Assembly (NCBI RefSeq): GCF_031844705.1
Contig: NZ_CP134609.1
Span: 4,650,001 to 4,714,000 of the forward strand
DNA: 64,000 bases
Direction of reading: 5' to 3'
Source of the DNA: Streptomyces sp. ITFR-16
GTDB taxonomy: Bacteria; Actinomycetota; Actinomycetes; Streptomycetales; Streptomycetaceae
Positions within the stretch are counted from its first letter, which is position 1, and the number at the start of each line of letters is the position of its first letter. This document shows positions 1-8,128 of this stretch, one piece after another. The notes beneath the pieces were generated by a model, which did no database searches, had not been told where the DNA came from, and saw nothing but the letters and a program-made list of their open reading frames with translations. Made by a program: the position numbers and the translations under genes.

Positions 1-776
1 CCGCGCTGCGCGAGGCGCTGCTGCGCGGGGAGGTGGACTTCGCCGTCCACTCGCTCAAGGACCTGCCGACCGCGCAGCCCGAGGGCCTTGTGCTGGCCGC
101 GGTGCCGGTCCGTGAGGACCCCCGCGACGTGCTGGTGGCGCGGGACGGGCTGACCCTCGGGCAGCTGCCGTCCGGCGCCCGCATAGGCACCGGATCGCCG
201 CGCCGCATGGCGCAGCTCAACGCGTACGCCCGCAGCCACGGCCTCGACATCGAGACGGTGCCGATCCGGGGCAACGTGGATACGCGTATCGGATTTGTAC
301 GAAGCGGTGAACTGGACGCGGTGGTACTCGCCGCGGCCGGGCTCAGCCGCCTCGGCCTGACCGGTGAGGTGACCGACTTCCTGTCGGTCGACACCGTTCT
401 GCCCGCTCCCGGCCAGGGAGCACTGGCGATCGAGTGCGCCGCCGCCGGCGCCGACCTCGCCGCCGCGCTCGCCGAGCTCGACGACCCGTACACCCGGGCC
501 GCCGTGACCGCCGAGCGTGCCCTGCTCGCCGCCCTGGAGGCCGGCTGCTCCGCACCCGTGGGTGCGCTGGCCGACCTCCTGGCCGACGGTCAGGTTGTCA
601 ACGAACTGCGCCTGCGGGGTGTCGTCGGTTCCACCGACGGTTCCTCGCTGGTGCAGATGTCCACCACCGGTCCCGTTCCCACGTCGCACGACGACGCGGC
701 GGCGCTCGGTCGCGAACTCGCGGCCGAGATGCTCGCCAAGGGTGCGGCCGGTCTTATGGGGGAGCGAGCACTTTGA
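1..776 (+). CDS. hemC: Porphobilinogen deaminase (hydroxymethylbilane synthase), 3' part
   Basis: This cytoplasmic enzyme polymerises four porphobilinogen molecules into hydroxymethylbilane in tetrapyrrole synthesis. The window cuts off the N-terminus, and the frame is open from base 3. The family signature VDFAVHSLKDLPT lies at the left edge. The arginines that bind the growing chain are in GTGSPRR, and LPAPGQGALAIE follows. The cysteine that carries the dipyrromethane cofactor is in LEAGCSAPVGA. The stop codon overlaps the TTG start of the next gene (TTGA), so the two are very probably translationally coupled in a hem operon. The assignment is secure; only the start is missing. Confidence 0.97.
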   Translation, partial: ALREALLRGEVDFAVHSLKDLPTAQPEGLVLAAVPVREDPRDVLVARDGLTLGQLPSGARIGTGSPRRMAQLNAYARSHGLDIETVPIRGNVDTRIGFVRSGELDAVVLAAAGLSRLGLTGEVTDFLSVDTVLPAPGQGALAIECAAAGADLAAALAELDDPYTRAAVTAERALLAALEAGCSAPVGALADLLADGQVVNELRLRGVVGSTDGSSLVQMSTTGPVPTSHDDAAALGRELAAEMLAKGAAGLMGERAL

Positions 777-2440
777 GCCCCACCGGCCCCGCCGCATCCG
801 ATTTTCCTGTCCTGTCCGCAGGGCACGTCACCTTCCTCGGCGCCGGTCCCGGCGACCCGGGACTGCTGACTCTGCGCGCCGTCGAGGCGCTCGCGAGCGC
901 GGACGTTCTTGTCGCCGAGCCGGACGTTCTCGGCGTCGTTCGCTGCCATGCGCGGGCAGGCGTAAGCACGCCTGAGCTGACGGTTGTTGACGCGCAGTCA
1001 ACAGCCGCCGGTGTTCCCGTTCTCAGGGATGCGGCCAATCTTGTCATGGAGGCCGCGAAGGGCGGCAGGCGGGTCGTCCGTGCCGTCGCCGGTGATCCCG
1101 GTCTGGACGGGAACGCGGGCGGCGAGATGCTGGCCTGCGCCGCCGCGGGCATTCCCTTCGAGGTCGTGCCCGGTGTCGCCAACGTCGTGGGCGTGCCCGC
1201 GTACGCCGGGGTGCCGCTGCGCGACGCGCAGGGCGCGGACGTCCGGTTCGTCGACGCCCGCACCGCCTCGGACCGCTGCTGGAGCGAGGTCGGCGCGAGC
1301 GACGCCACGTGCGTCATCTCGACGTCGCTCGACGCGGTGGCCGCGGCCGCCGGCGAACTGGTCTCGGCGGGCCGCAAGCCCGACACCCCGCTGACGGTGA
1401 CGGCCGCCGGTACGACGACGCGCCAGCGCACCTGGACGGCGACGCTCGGCACCATCGCCCAGGTCTTCAAGCAGGGCAAGATCCTGCCGTCGCCGGATGG
1501 GCACCAGCCCGTCATAGCCGTGGTCGGGGAGCGCAGCTCCGCCGCCCAGCGCGACCAGCTCGCGTGGTTCGAGTCCAAGCCGATGTTCGGCTGGAAGGTG
1601 CTCGTGCCGCGGACGAAGGAGCAGGCGGCGTCGCTCTCCGACCAGCTGCGTTCCTACGGTGCGGTGCCGCACGAGGTGCCGACGATCGCCGTCGAGCCGC
1701 CGCGTACGCCCCAGCAGATGGAGCGCGCGGTCAAGGGCCTGGTCACGGGCCGCTACGAGTGGATCGCCTTCACCAGCGTCAACGCGGTGAAGGCCGTGCG
1801 GGAGAAGTTCGAGGAGTACGGGCTCGACGCCCGGGCCTTCGCCGGGATCAAGGTCGCGGCCGTCGGTGAGCAGACCGCCGCCGCGCTGGTCGACTTCGGT
1901 GTGAAGCCGGACCTGGTGCCCTCCGGTGAGCAGTCCGCCGCCGGGCTGCTGGAGGACTGGCCGCCGTACGACCCGGTCTTCGACCCGATCGACCGGGTGT
2001 TCCTGCCGCGGGCCGACATCGCCACCGAGACGCTGGTGGCCGGGCTCATCGAGCTGGGCTGGGAGGTCGACGACGTCACCGCGTACCGCACGGTCCGCGC
2101 CTCGCCGCCGCCCGCCGACACGCGTGAGGCGATCAAGGGCGGCGGTTTCGACGCGGTGCTCTTCACCTCGTCCTCGACGGTGCGCAACCTGGTCGGCATC
2201 GCCGGCAAGCCGCACAATGTGACGGTCATCGCGTGTATCGGCCCGGCCACGGCGAAGACCGCCGAGGAGCACGGTCTGCGCGTGGACGTGCTGTCGCCGG
2301 AGCCCTCGGTGCACAAGCTGGCCGAGGCCCTGGCGGAGTTCGGCGCGCGGCGCCGGGACGCGGCGAAGGAGGCCGGTGACCCGGTGACGCGGCCGAGCGA
2401 GCGGCGTCCGGGTGCTCGGCGGCGTCGTACGACGACCTGA
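773..2440 (+). CDS. hemD: Fused uroporphyrin-III C-methyltransferase-like / uroporphyrinogen-III synthase
   Basis: This 555-residue two-domain protein cyclises hydroxymethylbilane to uroporphyrinogen III. The N-terminal part (about 15-260) has the tetrapyrrole methylase fold, with VTFLGAGPGDPGLLTLRA near residue 18. The C-terminal HEM4 domain (about 272-515) begins at GWKVLVPRTKEQA and contains WIAFTSVNAVKAV and VLFTSSSTVRNL. I chose the TTG at 773 because a GGGGGAG ribosome site precedes it and because it overlaps the hemC stop. A longer in-frame ATG upstream would lie entirely inside hemC. The methylase active-site loop normally reads GGDPFVFGRG; here it is GDPGLDGNAGG, so methyltransferase activity is doubtful. 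The arginine-rich tail is probably unstructured. Confidence 0.93.
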   Translation: MSPTGPAASDFPVLSAGHVTFLGAGPGDPGLLTLRAVEALASADVLVAEPDVLGVVRCHARAGVSTPELTVVDAQSTAAGVPVLRDAANLVMEAAKGGRRVVRAVAGDPGLDGNAGGEMLACAAAGIPFEVVPGVANVVGVPAYAGVPLRDAQGADVRFVDARTASDRCWSEVGASDATCVISTSLDAVAAAAGELVSAGRKPDTPLTVTAAGTTTRQRTWTATLGTIAQVFKQGKILPSPDGHQPVIAVVGERSSAAQRDQLAWFESKPMFGWKVLVPRTKEQAASLSDQLRSYGAVPHEVPTIAVEPPRTPQQMERAVKGLVTGRYEWIAFTSVNAVKAVREKFEEYGLDARAFAGIKVAAVGEQTAAALVDFGVKPDLVPSGEQSAAGLLEDWPPYDPVFDPIDRVFLPRADIATETLVAGLIELGWEVDDVTAYRTVRASPPPADTREAIKGGGFDAVLFTSSSTVRNLVGIAGKPHNVTVIACIGPATAKTAEEHGLRVDVLSPEPSVHKLAEALAEFGARRRDAAKEAGDPVTRPSERRPGARRRRTTT

Positions 2441-2458
2441 TCCGGTGTGACGTGCGCG

Positions 2459-2493
2459 GGGCCCGGCCGCTTCTTCGTGAAGCGGCCGGGCCC
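2459..2493 (+). terminator. Hairpin terminator after hemD
   Basis: A perfect 15-bp stem (GGGCCCGGCCGCTTC and its complement) with a 5-nt loop lies 19 bases after the hemD stop. No long T run follows, which is usual for Streptomyces terminators. It separates hemCD from hemB, so hemB probably has its own promoter in the 70 bases before its start. Confidence 0.75.
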
Positions 2494-2565
2494 TTCGTGT
2501 TCTGCGCCGCTTTCCCGGCACAGGTGTCGGCAAGAGCGTGATGTGCACGGGTCTAGTCTCGAAGG

Positions 2566-3564
2566 ATGACTGTGTACGGAAACTTCCCCGGCTCTCGTCC
2601 CCGACGGCTGCGGACGACCCCCGTGATGCGGCGGATGGTCGCCGAGACACGGCTCGACCCGGCGCACCTGATCCTGCCCGCGTTCGTGCGCGAGGGCATC
2701 GACGCCCCGGTCGCCATCTCGGCCATGCCCGGTGTGCAGCAGCACACGCTGGACACCCTGCGGAAGGCCGCGGTCGACGCGGTCTCGGCGGGCGTCTCCG
2801 CGATCATGCTGTTCGGGGTGCCGCTGGACGAGAAGAAGGACGGCCGGGGCACGGCGGGCACCGACCCGGACGGCATTCTGCAGGCCGGTCTGCGCGCGGT
2901 GCGCGAGGAGGTCGGTGACGACCTCGTCGTCATGTCCGACCTCTGTCTGGACGAGTACACCGACCACGGGCACTGCGGGGTGCTGACCGAGGACGGCCGC
3001 ATCGACAACGACGCGACGCTGGAGCGGTACGCGGAGATGGCCCAGGTCCAGGCCGACGCGGGCGCCCATGTGGTCGGCCCCAGCGGGATGATGGACGGCC
3101 AGGTCGGCGTGGTCCGGGACGCGCTGGACCAGACCGGGCACGAGGACGTGTCGATCCTCGCGTACACGGTGAAGTACTCCTCCGCGTTCTACGGCCCGTT
3201 CCGCGAGGCCGTCGGCTCCTCGCTCAGGGGCGACCGCAAGACGTACCAGCAGGACCCGGCCAACGTCCGTGAGTCGATGCGTGAGCTGGCGCTCGACCTG
3301 GCGGAGGGCGCGGACATGGTCATGGTCAAGCCGGCCGGTCCGTACCTCGACGTGGTGGCGAAGGTCGCCGACTCGGTGGACGTGCCTGTCGCCGCGTACC
3401 AGATCAGTGGTGAGTACTCGATGATCGAGGCGGCCGCCGAGAAGGGCTGGATCGACCGGGACGCGGCGATCCTGGAGAGCCTGACCGGGATCCGCCGGGC
3501 GGGCGCGCAGATGATCCTGACGTACTGGGCGACGGAGGTCGCGCAGAAGCTGCGGCGTTCCTAA
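2566..3564 (+). CDS. hemB: Delta-aminolevulinic acid dehydratase (porphobilinogen synthase)
   Basis: HemB condenses two 5-aminolevulinate molecules into porphobilinogen, the substrate of HemC upstream. The 332-residue length is normal. The Schiff-base lysines are visible in [16 protein letters not shown] and [14 protein letters not shown]. The metal-site region reads [14 protein letters not shown], with Asp where zinc enzymes have Cys, so this is the magnesium-type enzyme. The N-terminus MTVYGNFPG matches the usual actinobacterial start, although the GAAGG ribosome site sits very close to the ATG and a GTG at 2572 has better spacing. The TAA stop is supplied by the inserted inverted-repeat element that follows. 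Confidence 0.96.
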   Translation: MTVYGNFPGSRPRRLRTTPVMRRMVAETRLDPAHLILPAFVREGIDAPVAISAMPGVQQHTLDTLRKAAVDAVSAGVSAIMLFGVPLDEKKDGRGTAGTDPDGILQAGLRAVREEVGDDLVVMSDLCLDEYTDHGHCGVLTEDGRIDNDATLERYAEMAQVQADAGAHVVGPSGMMDGQVGVVRDALDQTGHEDVSILAYTVKYSSAFYGPFREAVGSSLRGDRKTYQQDPANVRESMRELALDLAEGADMVMVKPAGPYLDVVAKVADSVDVPVAAYQISGEYSMIEAAAEKGWIDRDAAILESLTGIRRAGAQMILTYWATEVAQKLRRS

Positions 3565-3725
3565 GGGCTGTCCCGCAATTCCTGACGGGCGCACGACGAC
3601 AGCTACGGCACCTCGCCGCGTTGTCGAAACGCCCGAATACATCCAGTATGCGGGCGCCTCTCCGCCTTGCGATGCACCGCATCTGACGCCGCGCGCTGAT
3701 CCACCAGGAATTGCGGGACAGCCCT
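3564..3725. mobile_element. MITE-like element with 21-bp perfect terminal inverted repeats
   Basis: This 162-bp non-coding element has perfect inverted ends starting AGGGCTGTCCCGCAATTCCT at 3564-3584 and its complement at 3705-3725. A TA dinucleotide flanks both ends (3562-3563 and 3726-3727). That is the target duplication expected for IS630/mariner-type transposition into CTAG. Removing the element restores CCTAGG. There the hemB stop and the stop of the convergent gene would both have been TAG on opposite strands; after insertion both became TAA. A near-palindrome (CGCCCGAATAC with GTATGCGGGCG) lies inside. There is no transposase, so movement would need one in trans. Confidence 0.8.
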
Positions 3726-4069
3726 TAGGGCCAGTCGACCAGGGACATGAAGGCCGTCCACGCGACGGCCACGGTGGCGGGGGCGGCCACGGCGAGGACG
3801 ATCGCGGCCGCCGGCCTGCGCCGGAGGCACAGCCAGCTCGCGATCAGGACGGCCAGGGCCAGCACCAGGCCGGTGCAGGAGACCGTCCAGGCCGGGCCGA
3901 AGCTGCTGTCGAAGCGGTCGGAGTCCGCGTCGGAGCAGGAGTCGCAGGCCATCGGCGCGAGCATGCTGGACACCAGGGCGAAGAACGCCAGCGGAAGCGT
4001 GACGACGGTGGCGATCAGCGGGGCGATCCAGGTGTGGCGCGGGCGGCCGTCCATGACGTTGTGGGACAT
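3725..4069 (-). CDS. Small multi-pass membrane protein, unknown function
   Basis: This 114-residue protein has three hydrophobic segments: IAPLIATVVTLPLAFFALVS near residue 16, WTVSCTGLVLALAVLIASW near 61, and AAAIVLAVAAPATVAVAWTA near 87. The first two are separated by an acidic external-looking loop holding CDSCSDADSD. The last segment is followed by only a few residues. The gene converges on hemB and its stop codon lies in the MITE terminal repeat. I do not recognise a named family. The hydrophobic pattern and codon bias support it as real. Confidence 0.7.
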   Translation of the reverse strand: MSHNVMDGRPRHTWIAPLIATVVTLPLAFFALVSSMLAPMACDSCSDADSDRFDSSFGPAWTVSCTGLVLALAVLIASWLCLRRRPAAAIVLAVAAPATVAVAWTAFMSLVDWP

Positions 4070-4168
4070 GCGTGCGATTCAACCGGGTGTGGCGGCGGGG
4101 CACATGAGTCGTCGTACCTAGGTGGTCGCACCCCCGGACTGTCGTACCCGGCCCCTACGATCCGTGGC

Positions 4169-4576
4169 ATGAGAGCTTCCGGAACCTTCACCGTCACCTC
4201 GTTCGTCCCGGCCGGCCTGAAGCCCGAGCCCGAGGTCACCACCGCGCTGCCCGTCGGGCTCGCGACCATCGTGAAGAGCTTCGAGGGCGAGGTCACGGGC
4301 CGTTCGACGACCCTGTTCACAGCGGCCTTCGACCAGGACTCCGGCGTGGGCACGTATATCGCCATGGAGTCGTTCGAGGGCGCGCTCGACGGGCACGAGG
4401 GCGCGTTCAACTTCGTGCACTCGGCCGCGACGAGCGGCAGCGACCGGGCGAACGAGTTCTTCACGATCGTGCCGTCGAGCGGCACCGGGGCGCTGGCCGG
4501 GATCAGCGGGGGCGGCGGACTCGCCGTCGACGAGGACGGCACGCACCGGATCTGGTTCGATTTCGACCTGGGCTGA
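4169..4576 (+). CDS. DUF3224 domain-containing protein
   Basis: This 135-residue soluble protein resembles DUF3224, a small beta-barrel-like family common in actinobacteria. Typical elements are MRASGTFTVTSFVP at the start, TLFTAAFDQDSGVGTYIAME in the middle, and the C-terminal pair GTGALAGISGGGGLAV and HRIWFDFDL. The ATG at 4169 gives the usual family N-terminus, and longer in-frame extensions lack a ribosome site. The biochemical role is unknown. It stands alone between a convergent-side membrane gene and a lipoprotein gene on the other strand. Confidence 0.88.
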   Translation: MRASGTFTVTSFVPAGLKPEPEVTTALPVGLATIVKSFEGEVTGRSTTLFTAAFDQDSGVGTYIAMESFEGALDGHEGAFNFVHSAATSGSDRANEFFTIVPSSGTGALAGISGGGGLAVDEDGTHRIWFDFDLG

Positions 4577-4635
4577 GTCCGCTGCCGCGATCGCGCATGT
4601 GCTGTCGCCGGCCCGCGGGGTGACGAGTGCGGCCT

Positions 4636-5382
4636 CTAGTAGACCAGCGCGTCGTCCATCTCGCTCTGCCAGTACGTGACATAGCCGCTGTCGCTCCAGT
4701 ACGTACCGGCGGGCAGCGTCAGTTCGGCCGGGGCGGTGTTGGTGGAGCTGTTGTCCCTGGCGGAGAAGTGCACGGCGAGGTGGGTGCCCTTGTACGTCTT
4801 GCCCCCGGGCTCACCGGTGAGCCCGATCGCGGCGTACGCGGACTCGCCCGGGTCCAGCGTCACCACGGCCTGGGGCCTGCTGTCGTCGAGGACCTGGAAG
4901 ACGGCCTGGGCCTCGTCGAAGCGGAGCTTGGGCGCGTGGTAGGCGTAGCAGGTCCGGGAGCCGGTGTTGGTCAGGGTGAGCAGCAGGTGGTTGACCGGGC
5001 GGCTGACCTTGGTGACGGTGAGCCTGGTGTTCTCGCCGACGCAGGTGACGGGGGTCTTCGGGGCGGCCGGGGCGGGCTTGGGCCTGGCCTTGCTCTTGGC
5101 CGGAGGCGCGGTGGTGGCTGCCGGGGCGTCGGCGCCGCTGTCGGTGTCGGTTTCGGCGTCCGTGCCGTCCTTCTGCGGGGCGGCGGACGGGGACGCGGAG
5201 TGGTGGCCGGCGGTGTTCGCGGCCGGTGCGGGCGCCCCCGCCTTGCCGTTGTCGCTGCCGCTGCCGCTGCCGCTGCCGCTGCCGCTGCCGCTGCCGTCGT
5301 CACCGCTGCACGCGGTGAGGGAGAGGGCGGCGACGAGGGCGGTGGCGGCAAGGACGGTGGTGCGGATGCGGTTGGTACGCAT
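4636..5382 (-). CDS. DUF4232 lipoprotein
   Basis: This 248-residue exported lipoprotein has a hydrophobic signal (TTVLAATALVAALSLTACSG) whose lipobox LTAC places the lipidated Cys near residue 24. A perfect Gly-Ser repeat and a proline/alanine-rich linker follow, up to about residue 110. The C-terminal DUF4232 beta domain starts at TPVTCVGENTRLTV and includes HLLLTLTNTGSRTCYAY and VTLDPGESAYAAIG. The family occurs on the outer face of the actinobacterial membrane and has no known function. The Gly-Ser linker is encoded by a tandem hexanucleotide, so its length may vary between strains. Confidence 0.85.
   Translation of the reverse strand: MRTNRIRTTVLAATALVAALSLTACSGDDGSGSGSGSGSGSGSDNGKAGAPAPAANTAGHHSASPSAAPQKDGTDAETDTDSGADAPAATTAPPAKSKARPKPAPAAPKTPVTCVGENTRLTVTKVSRPVNHLLLTLTNTGSRTCYAYHAPKLRFDEAQAVFQVLDDSRPQAVVTLDPGESAYAAIGLTGEPGGKTYKGTHLAVHFSARDNSSTNTAPAELTLPAGTYWSDSGYVTYWQSEMDDALVY
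5250..5297. repeat. Tandem GCCGCT hexanucleotide repeat
   Basis: About seven perfect copies of a 6-bp unit encode the (Gly-Ser)n linker of the DUF4232 lipoprotein on the minus strand. Because the unit is a multiple of three, slippage would change linker length but not the reading frame. Confidence 0.85.
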
Positions 5383-5447
5383 GGTGGTGCTCCCCGTGGT
5401 TCGTCGGTGGTTCTGCGGTGGTTCTTCGGTGGTTCTTCGGTCTGTCT

Positions 5448-5546
5448 TCAGTGGTGGCGGATGAGGATCATGACGACGGATCCGGTCACGATCACGACGC
5501 CGATGGCCAGGGCATCGATCAGCTCGATGCGGAAGAGAGTGCGCAC
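5448..5546 (-). CDS. Possible 32-residue single-pass membrane peptide
   Basis: A short reading frame starting with GTG encodes a basic N-terminus (MRTLFRIELIDA) followed by one strong hydrophobic helix (LAIGVVIVTGSVVMILI) and the tail RHH. A GGGGGA ribosome site lies 6 bases before the start. It sits just upstream of the DUF4232 lipoprotein gene on the same strand and may share its transcript. The helix pattern and ribosome site argue for a real small protein, but nothing shows its function. Confidence 0.45.
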   Translation of the reverse strand: MRTLFRIELIDALAIGVVIVTGSVVMILIRHH

Positions 5547-5721
5547 TGCTCGTCCCCCGTGGGTCTCTGCGGTGTGTCCACAGCCTGCGGGGCGGCGGAT
5601 TCCGGCCGCAACGCCCGCCGCACCATTGGGGATGCTGGAATGCCTGCGCGTACTGTGACCTGGGCAGATTCCACGTGCCTGGAACGGTGTTCTGGGACGG
5701 ACCAGAGGGGGGAACGCTCCA

Positions 5722-7074
5722 GTGGCGACACCGGAGGCCGAGGAATTCGCGGCCCTGCTGAAGGAACTGAAGGGTCGTTCGGGGCGCAGTTACGGGGTGC
5801 TCGCCGGGAAGCTGCACGTCAGTACGTCGACGCTCCACCGGTACTGCAACGGGGACGCCGTGCCGAACGAGTACGCCCCCGTCGAAAGGCTCGCCCGGCT
5901 CTGCGCGGCCACGCCCGACGAGATGGTGGAGCTGCACCGCCGGTGGATCCTCGCGGACGCGGCACGGGGACGGGCGAAGCCGGAGGTTCCGTCCGAGCCG
6001 GAGGCTTCTTCCGGGCCTGAGGTTCCTTCCGGGCCTGAGGTGGCGGAGGTTCCGGAGGCCGCTGAGGCCACTAAGTCTGCTGAGGCCGCTGAGGTCCTGG
6101 AGGTTCCGGAGGTGTCGGCGGGCCCGGAACAGGGCGCCGCCCCCCGCTCGCGGTGGCGGCGGGCCTCCGCCCGTACGCGGGTGCTGCTCGCCGCGGCCGC
6201 CGTCGTCGCGCTCACCGTCCCCACCGCCCTCGCGCTCGGCGAGCTGAGCGGGGACGGTCCCGACACCACGGCGGGCGCACGGGACGGGAAGGGCGCCGAC
6301 ACCGTCTCCGCGCTTCCGGAGCGGGAGAGCGCGTCCGCTTCGACGCCCAGCCCCTCGAAGAGCTCGGGCTCCCCGTCACCGAGCGCTTCGGGAACTCCGT
6401 CCGCACGGGCCTCCGCCTCAGCAACGCCCAGCGGCGGCTCGGCACCGAAGGGCGGCACGGGCCGCCCGCCGACCGTCACGATCAGCTCGTACAACTGGCA
6501 GGAGCCCTGCGGGCAGTACTACCTCCTCAACCAGGCCCCGGACCGCGTGCCCCCGCCGCCCTCGCCGGACAACACGCGTGGCTGGGCGCGGGCGCTCGGC
6601 GGGGTGGACGGCGGCAGCATGCTGCTGGAACTCACCGTCCAGGGCCCCTCGCAGGAGGCGGTCGTCCTGCACGGTCTGCACGTACGGGTGCTGAGCCACC
6701 GGGCACCCCTGGAGCGGACCGCGTACTCGATGGGCGAGGGCTGCGGCAGCGGCATCGAGCCCCAGTCCTTCGCCGTCGACCTGGACGACAGCAGCCCCCT
6801 GCTCAAGCCCGTGGCGGGTCAGCAGGGGGACGAGGTCGTGCCGGCGAAGAACTTCCCCTTCCGGGTCTCCTCCAGCGATGTGGAGGTCTTCGACCTGGAC
6901 GCACACGTGGAGGGCCACGACGTCAGCTGGTACCTGGAGCTGGAGTGGAGCAGCGGCGGCCGCAAGGGGATGCTGCGCATCGACGACGGCGGCAAGCCGT
7001 TCCGCACGAGCAGCATCGCGGGGCGGCCGCTGTACGCCTACCAGTACGACGTCGCCCAGTGGCAGGCCCGCTGA
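5722..7074 (+). CDS. Membrane-anchored helix-turn-helix (XRE-type) protein
   Basis: This 450-residue protein has an N-terminal XRE-like DNA-binding domain (residues 5-70: SYGVLAGKLHVSTSTLHRYCNG). A Glu/Pro/Ala repeat linker follows, then one membrane helix (about 151-172, TRVLLAAAAVVALTVPTALA) and a Ser/Pro-rich stretch. The external domain of about 205 residues contains the cysteines PCGQYY and GEGCGSG. The arrangement suggests a regulator that senses something outside the membrane and binds DNA inside. The GTG start at 5722 follows a purine-rich site GAGGGGGGAACG. The external domain is not one I can name. Confidence 0.82.
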   Translation: MATPEAEEFAALLKELKGRSGRSYGVLAGKLHVSTSTLHRYCNGDAVPNEYAPVERLARLCAATPDEMVELHRRWILADAARGRAKPEVPSEPEASSGPEVPSGPEVAEVPEAAEATKSAEAAEVLEVPEVSAGPEQGAAPRSRWRRASARTRVLLAAAAVVALTVPTALALGELSGDGPDTTAGARDGKGADTVSALPERESASASTPSPSKSSGSPSPSASGTPSARASASATPSGGSAPKGGTGRPPTVTISSYNWQEPCGQYYLLNQAPDRVPPPPSPDNTRGWARALGGVDGGSMLLELTVQGPSQEAVVLHGLHVRVLSHRAPLERTAYSMGEGCGSGIEPQSFAVDLDDSSPLLKPVAGQQGDEVVPAKNFPFRVSSSDVEVFDLDAHVEGHDVSWYLELEWSSGGRKGMLRIDDGGKPFRTSSIAGRPLYAYQYDVAQWQAR

Positions 7075-7199
7075 GGGCTCTCTGCGCTATTGGGGCTCGA
7101 AGCTTGGCTCTCGCTCGGGGGCTGATCGGTCACTCGTTCGAGTGCGGGAACGAGGCGACCCCGACGCGGCCGCGGCCCTCGCCCTGACCGCCCTGCCCG

Positions 7200-7960
7200 T
7201 GGCACGCCACCTGCGGCGCGTGCGGTGAGGGGGACCAGGTGGATTGGGTGTTCCACATGTACTGGTCGCGGACCGCCCGCGACAACGAATGGTAGGCCGC
7301 CCACATCGCGCCCGACCCGGTGCCGGTCGCGGCTGCCGTGCGGCGGCGGGCCCCGAGCCCGACAGCGCGGCATCCTCGCCCGCGTACCGGGTGTCGGCCG
7401 AACTGGGGCACGTGGATGCCCGGCTGGCGCTTTTCGAGGACGACTGCGGGAAGCTGGAGACCTGGCCGCCGACTGATTCGCGCGGGGTATGGACGCGGAC
7501 TACCTCGTCGAAGCCGTGACCGTCGGGCTGCCTGCCACTGAAGGTCGATTCGCCGTTCGGCTTCGTGGACCGCCGCCTGGCAGACAGGTTGGCGCCCGCG
7601 CTGTCCGATCCGCAGCGGCCGGGGATTCTCGTTCCAGCGCGTGATGATGGAGTGCGCGGAATGCGGCACCCCCGGCCCGCTCGACGCACTACCCGACGGC
7701 CTCTGCCCCCCTGCCGCCGACCCTCCACCGAGCCTCGCCCGCCCAACGCATCGTCGGTCTCCGCGGCCTGCTGAAATCCCCCGTACCTCATGGACTGGGC
7801 CGCCAAGAGGTTGCACCGAGGCCTGTCCGCCGAAACGAAGCCGAGCAGAAGGCCCTTCTCGGTCACGCCGAGCCGTGCGCCGACTCCGTCGTCACGCACG
7901 AGCCCCTAACCGAGCAGCCGCAGGCCGCCCTGCACCACTCCGGCATCGGCGTGGGGAGGC
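7200..7960 (+). pseudogene. Decayed plus-strand gene, unknown family
   Basis: Protein-like pieces occur here in shifting frames. One is GDQVDWVFHMYW ending at a TAG near 7292. YRVSAELGHVDARLALFEDD lies near 7380-7440, then DYLVEAVTVGLP near 7500, FVDRRLADRLAPALSDPQRP near 7560-7620, and MECAECGTPGPLDALPDGLC near 7647-7710. The last two are adjacent but in different frames. The order and spacing suggest one ancestral gene broken by several frameshifts and a stop. The CxxC piece hints at a zinc-binding site. I cannot name the family. The surrounding 7.1-13.8 kb is rich in mobile debris. Confidence 0.5.
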
Positions 7961-8077
7961 CCTCCAGCGCTCTCGGGCAGCACCGGCGGTGTCCCGGGCT
8001 CTGGCATGGGGCGCTTGGGCGCGTGTGTGGTCGAGGCTGAAGATGGTCCGGCCGTAGGGGCCAGGCAGCTCTTGCAG

Positions 8078-8114
8078 GTGTGAGGCGGGCCGGACAAGCC
8101 GGCCCGCCTCACAC
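8078..8114 (-). terminator. Strong hairpin terminator
   Basis: A perfect 16-bp stem (GTGTGAGGCGGGCCGG and its complement) with a 5-nt loop lies just past the 3' end of the secreted-protein gene at 8129. It can stop transcription arriving from either side. Confidence 0.8.
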
Positions 8115-8128
8115 AAGCTTTTCGACGA

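Noticed and set aside
434-772. N-terminal extension of the hemD frame starting at 434
   Set aside because: It lies wholly inside hemC in another frame, is very Arg-rich and has no ribosome site; the TTG at 773 fits the family start.
998-2650. Long minus-strand open frame of 550 codons over hemD
   Set aside because: It is a GC-rich shadow of hemD with low-complexity Arg/Gly/His composition and no domain.
5400-5447. GGTTCTTCGGT short repeats as a regulatory array
   Set aside because: Only three imperfect copies are present; too weak to interpret.
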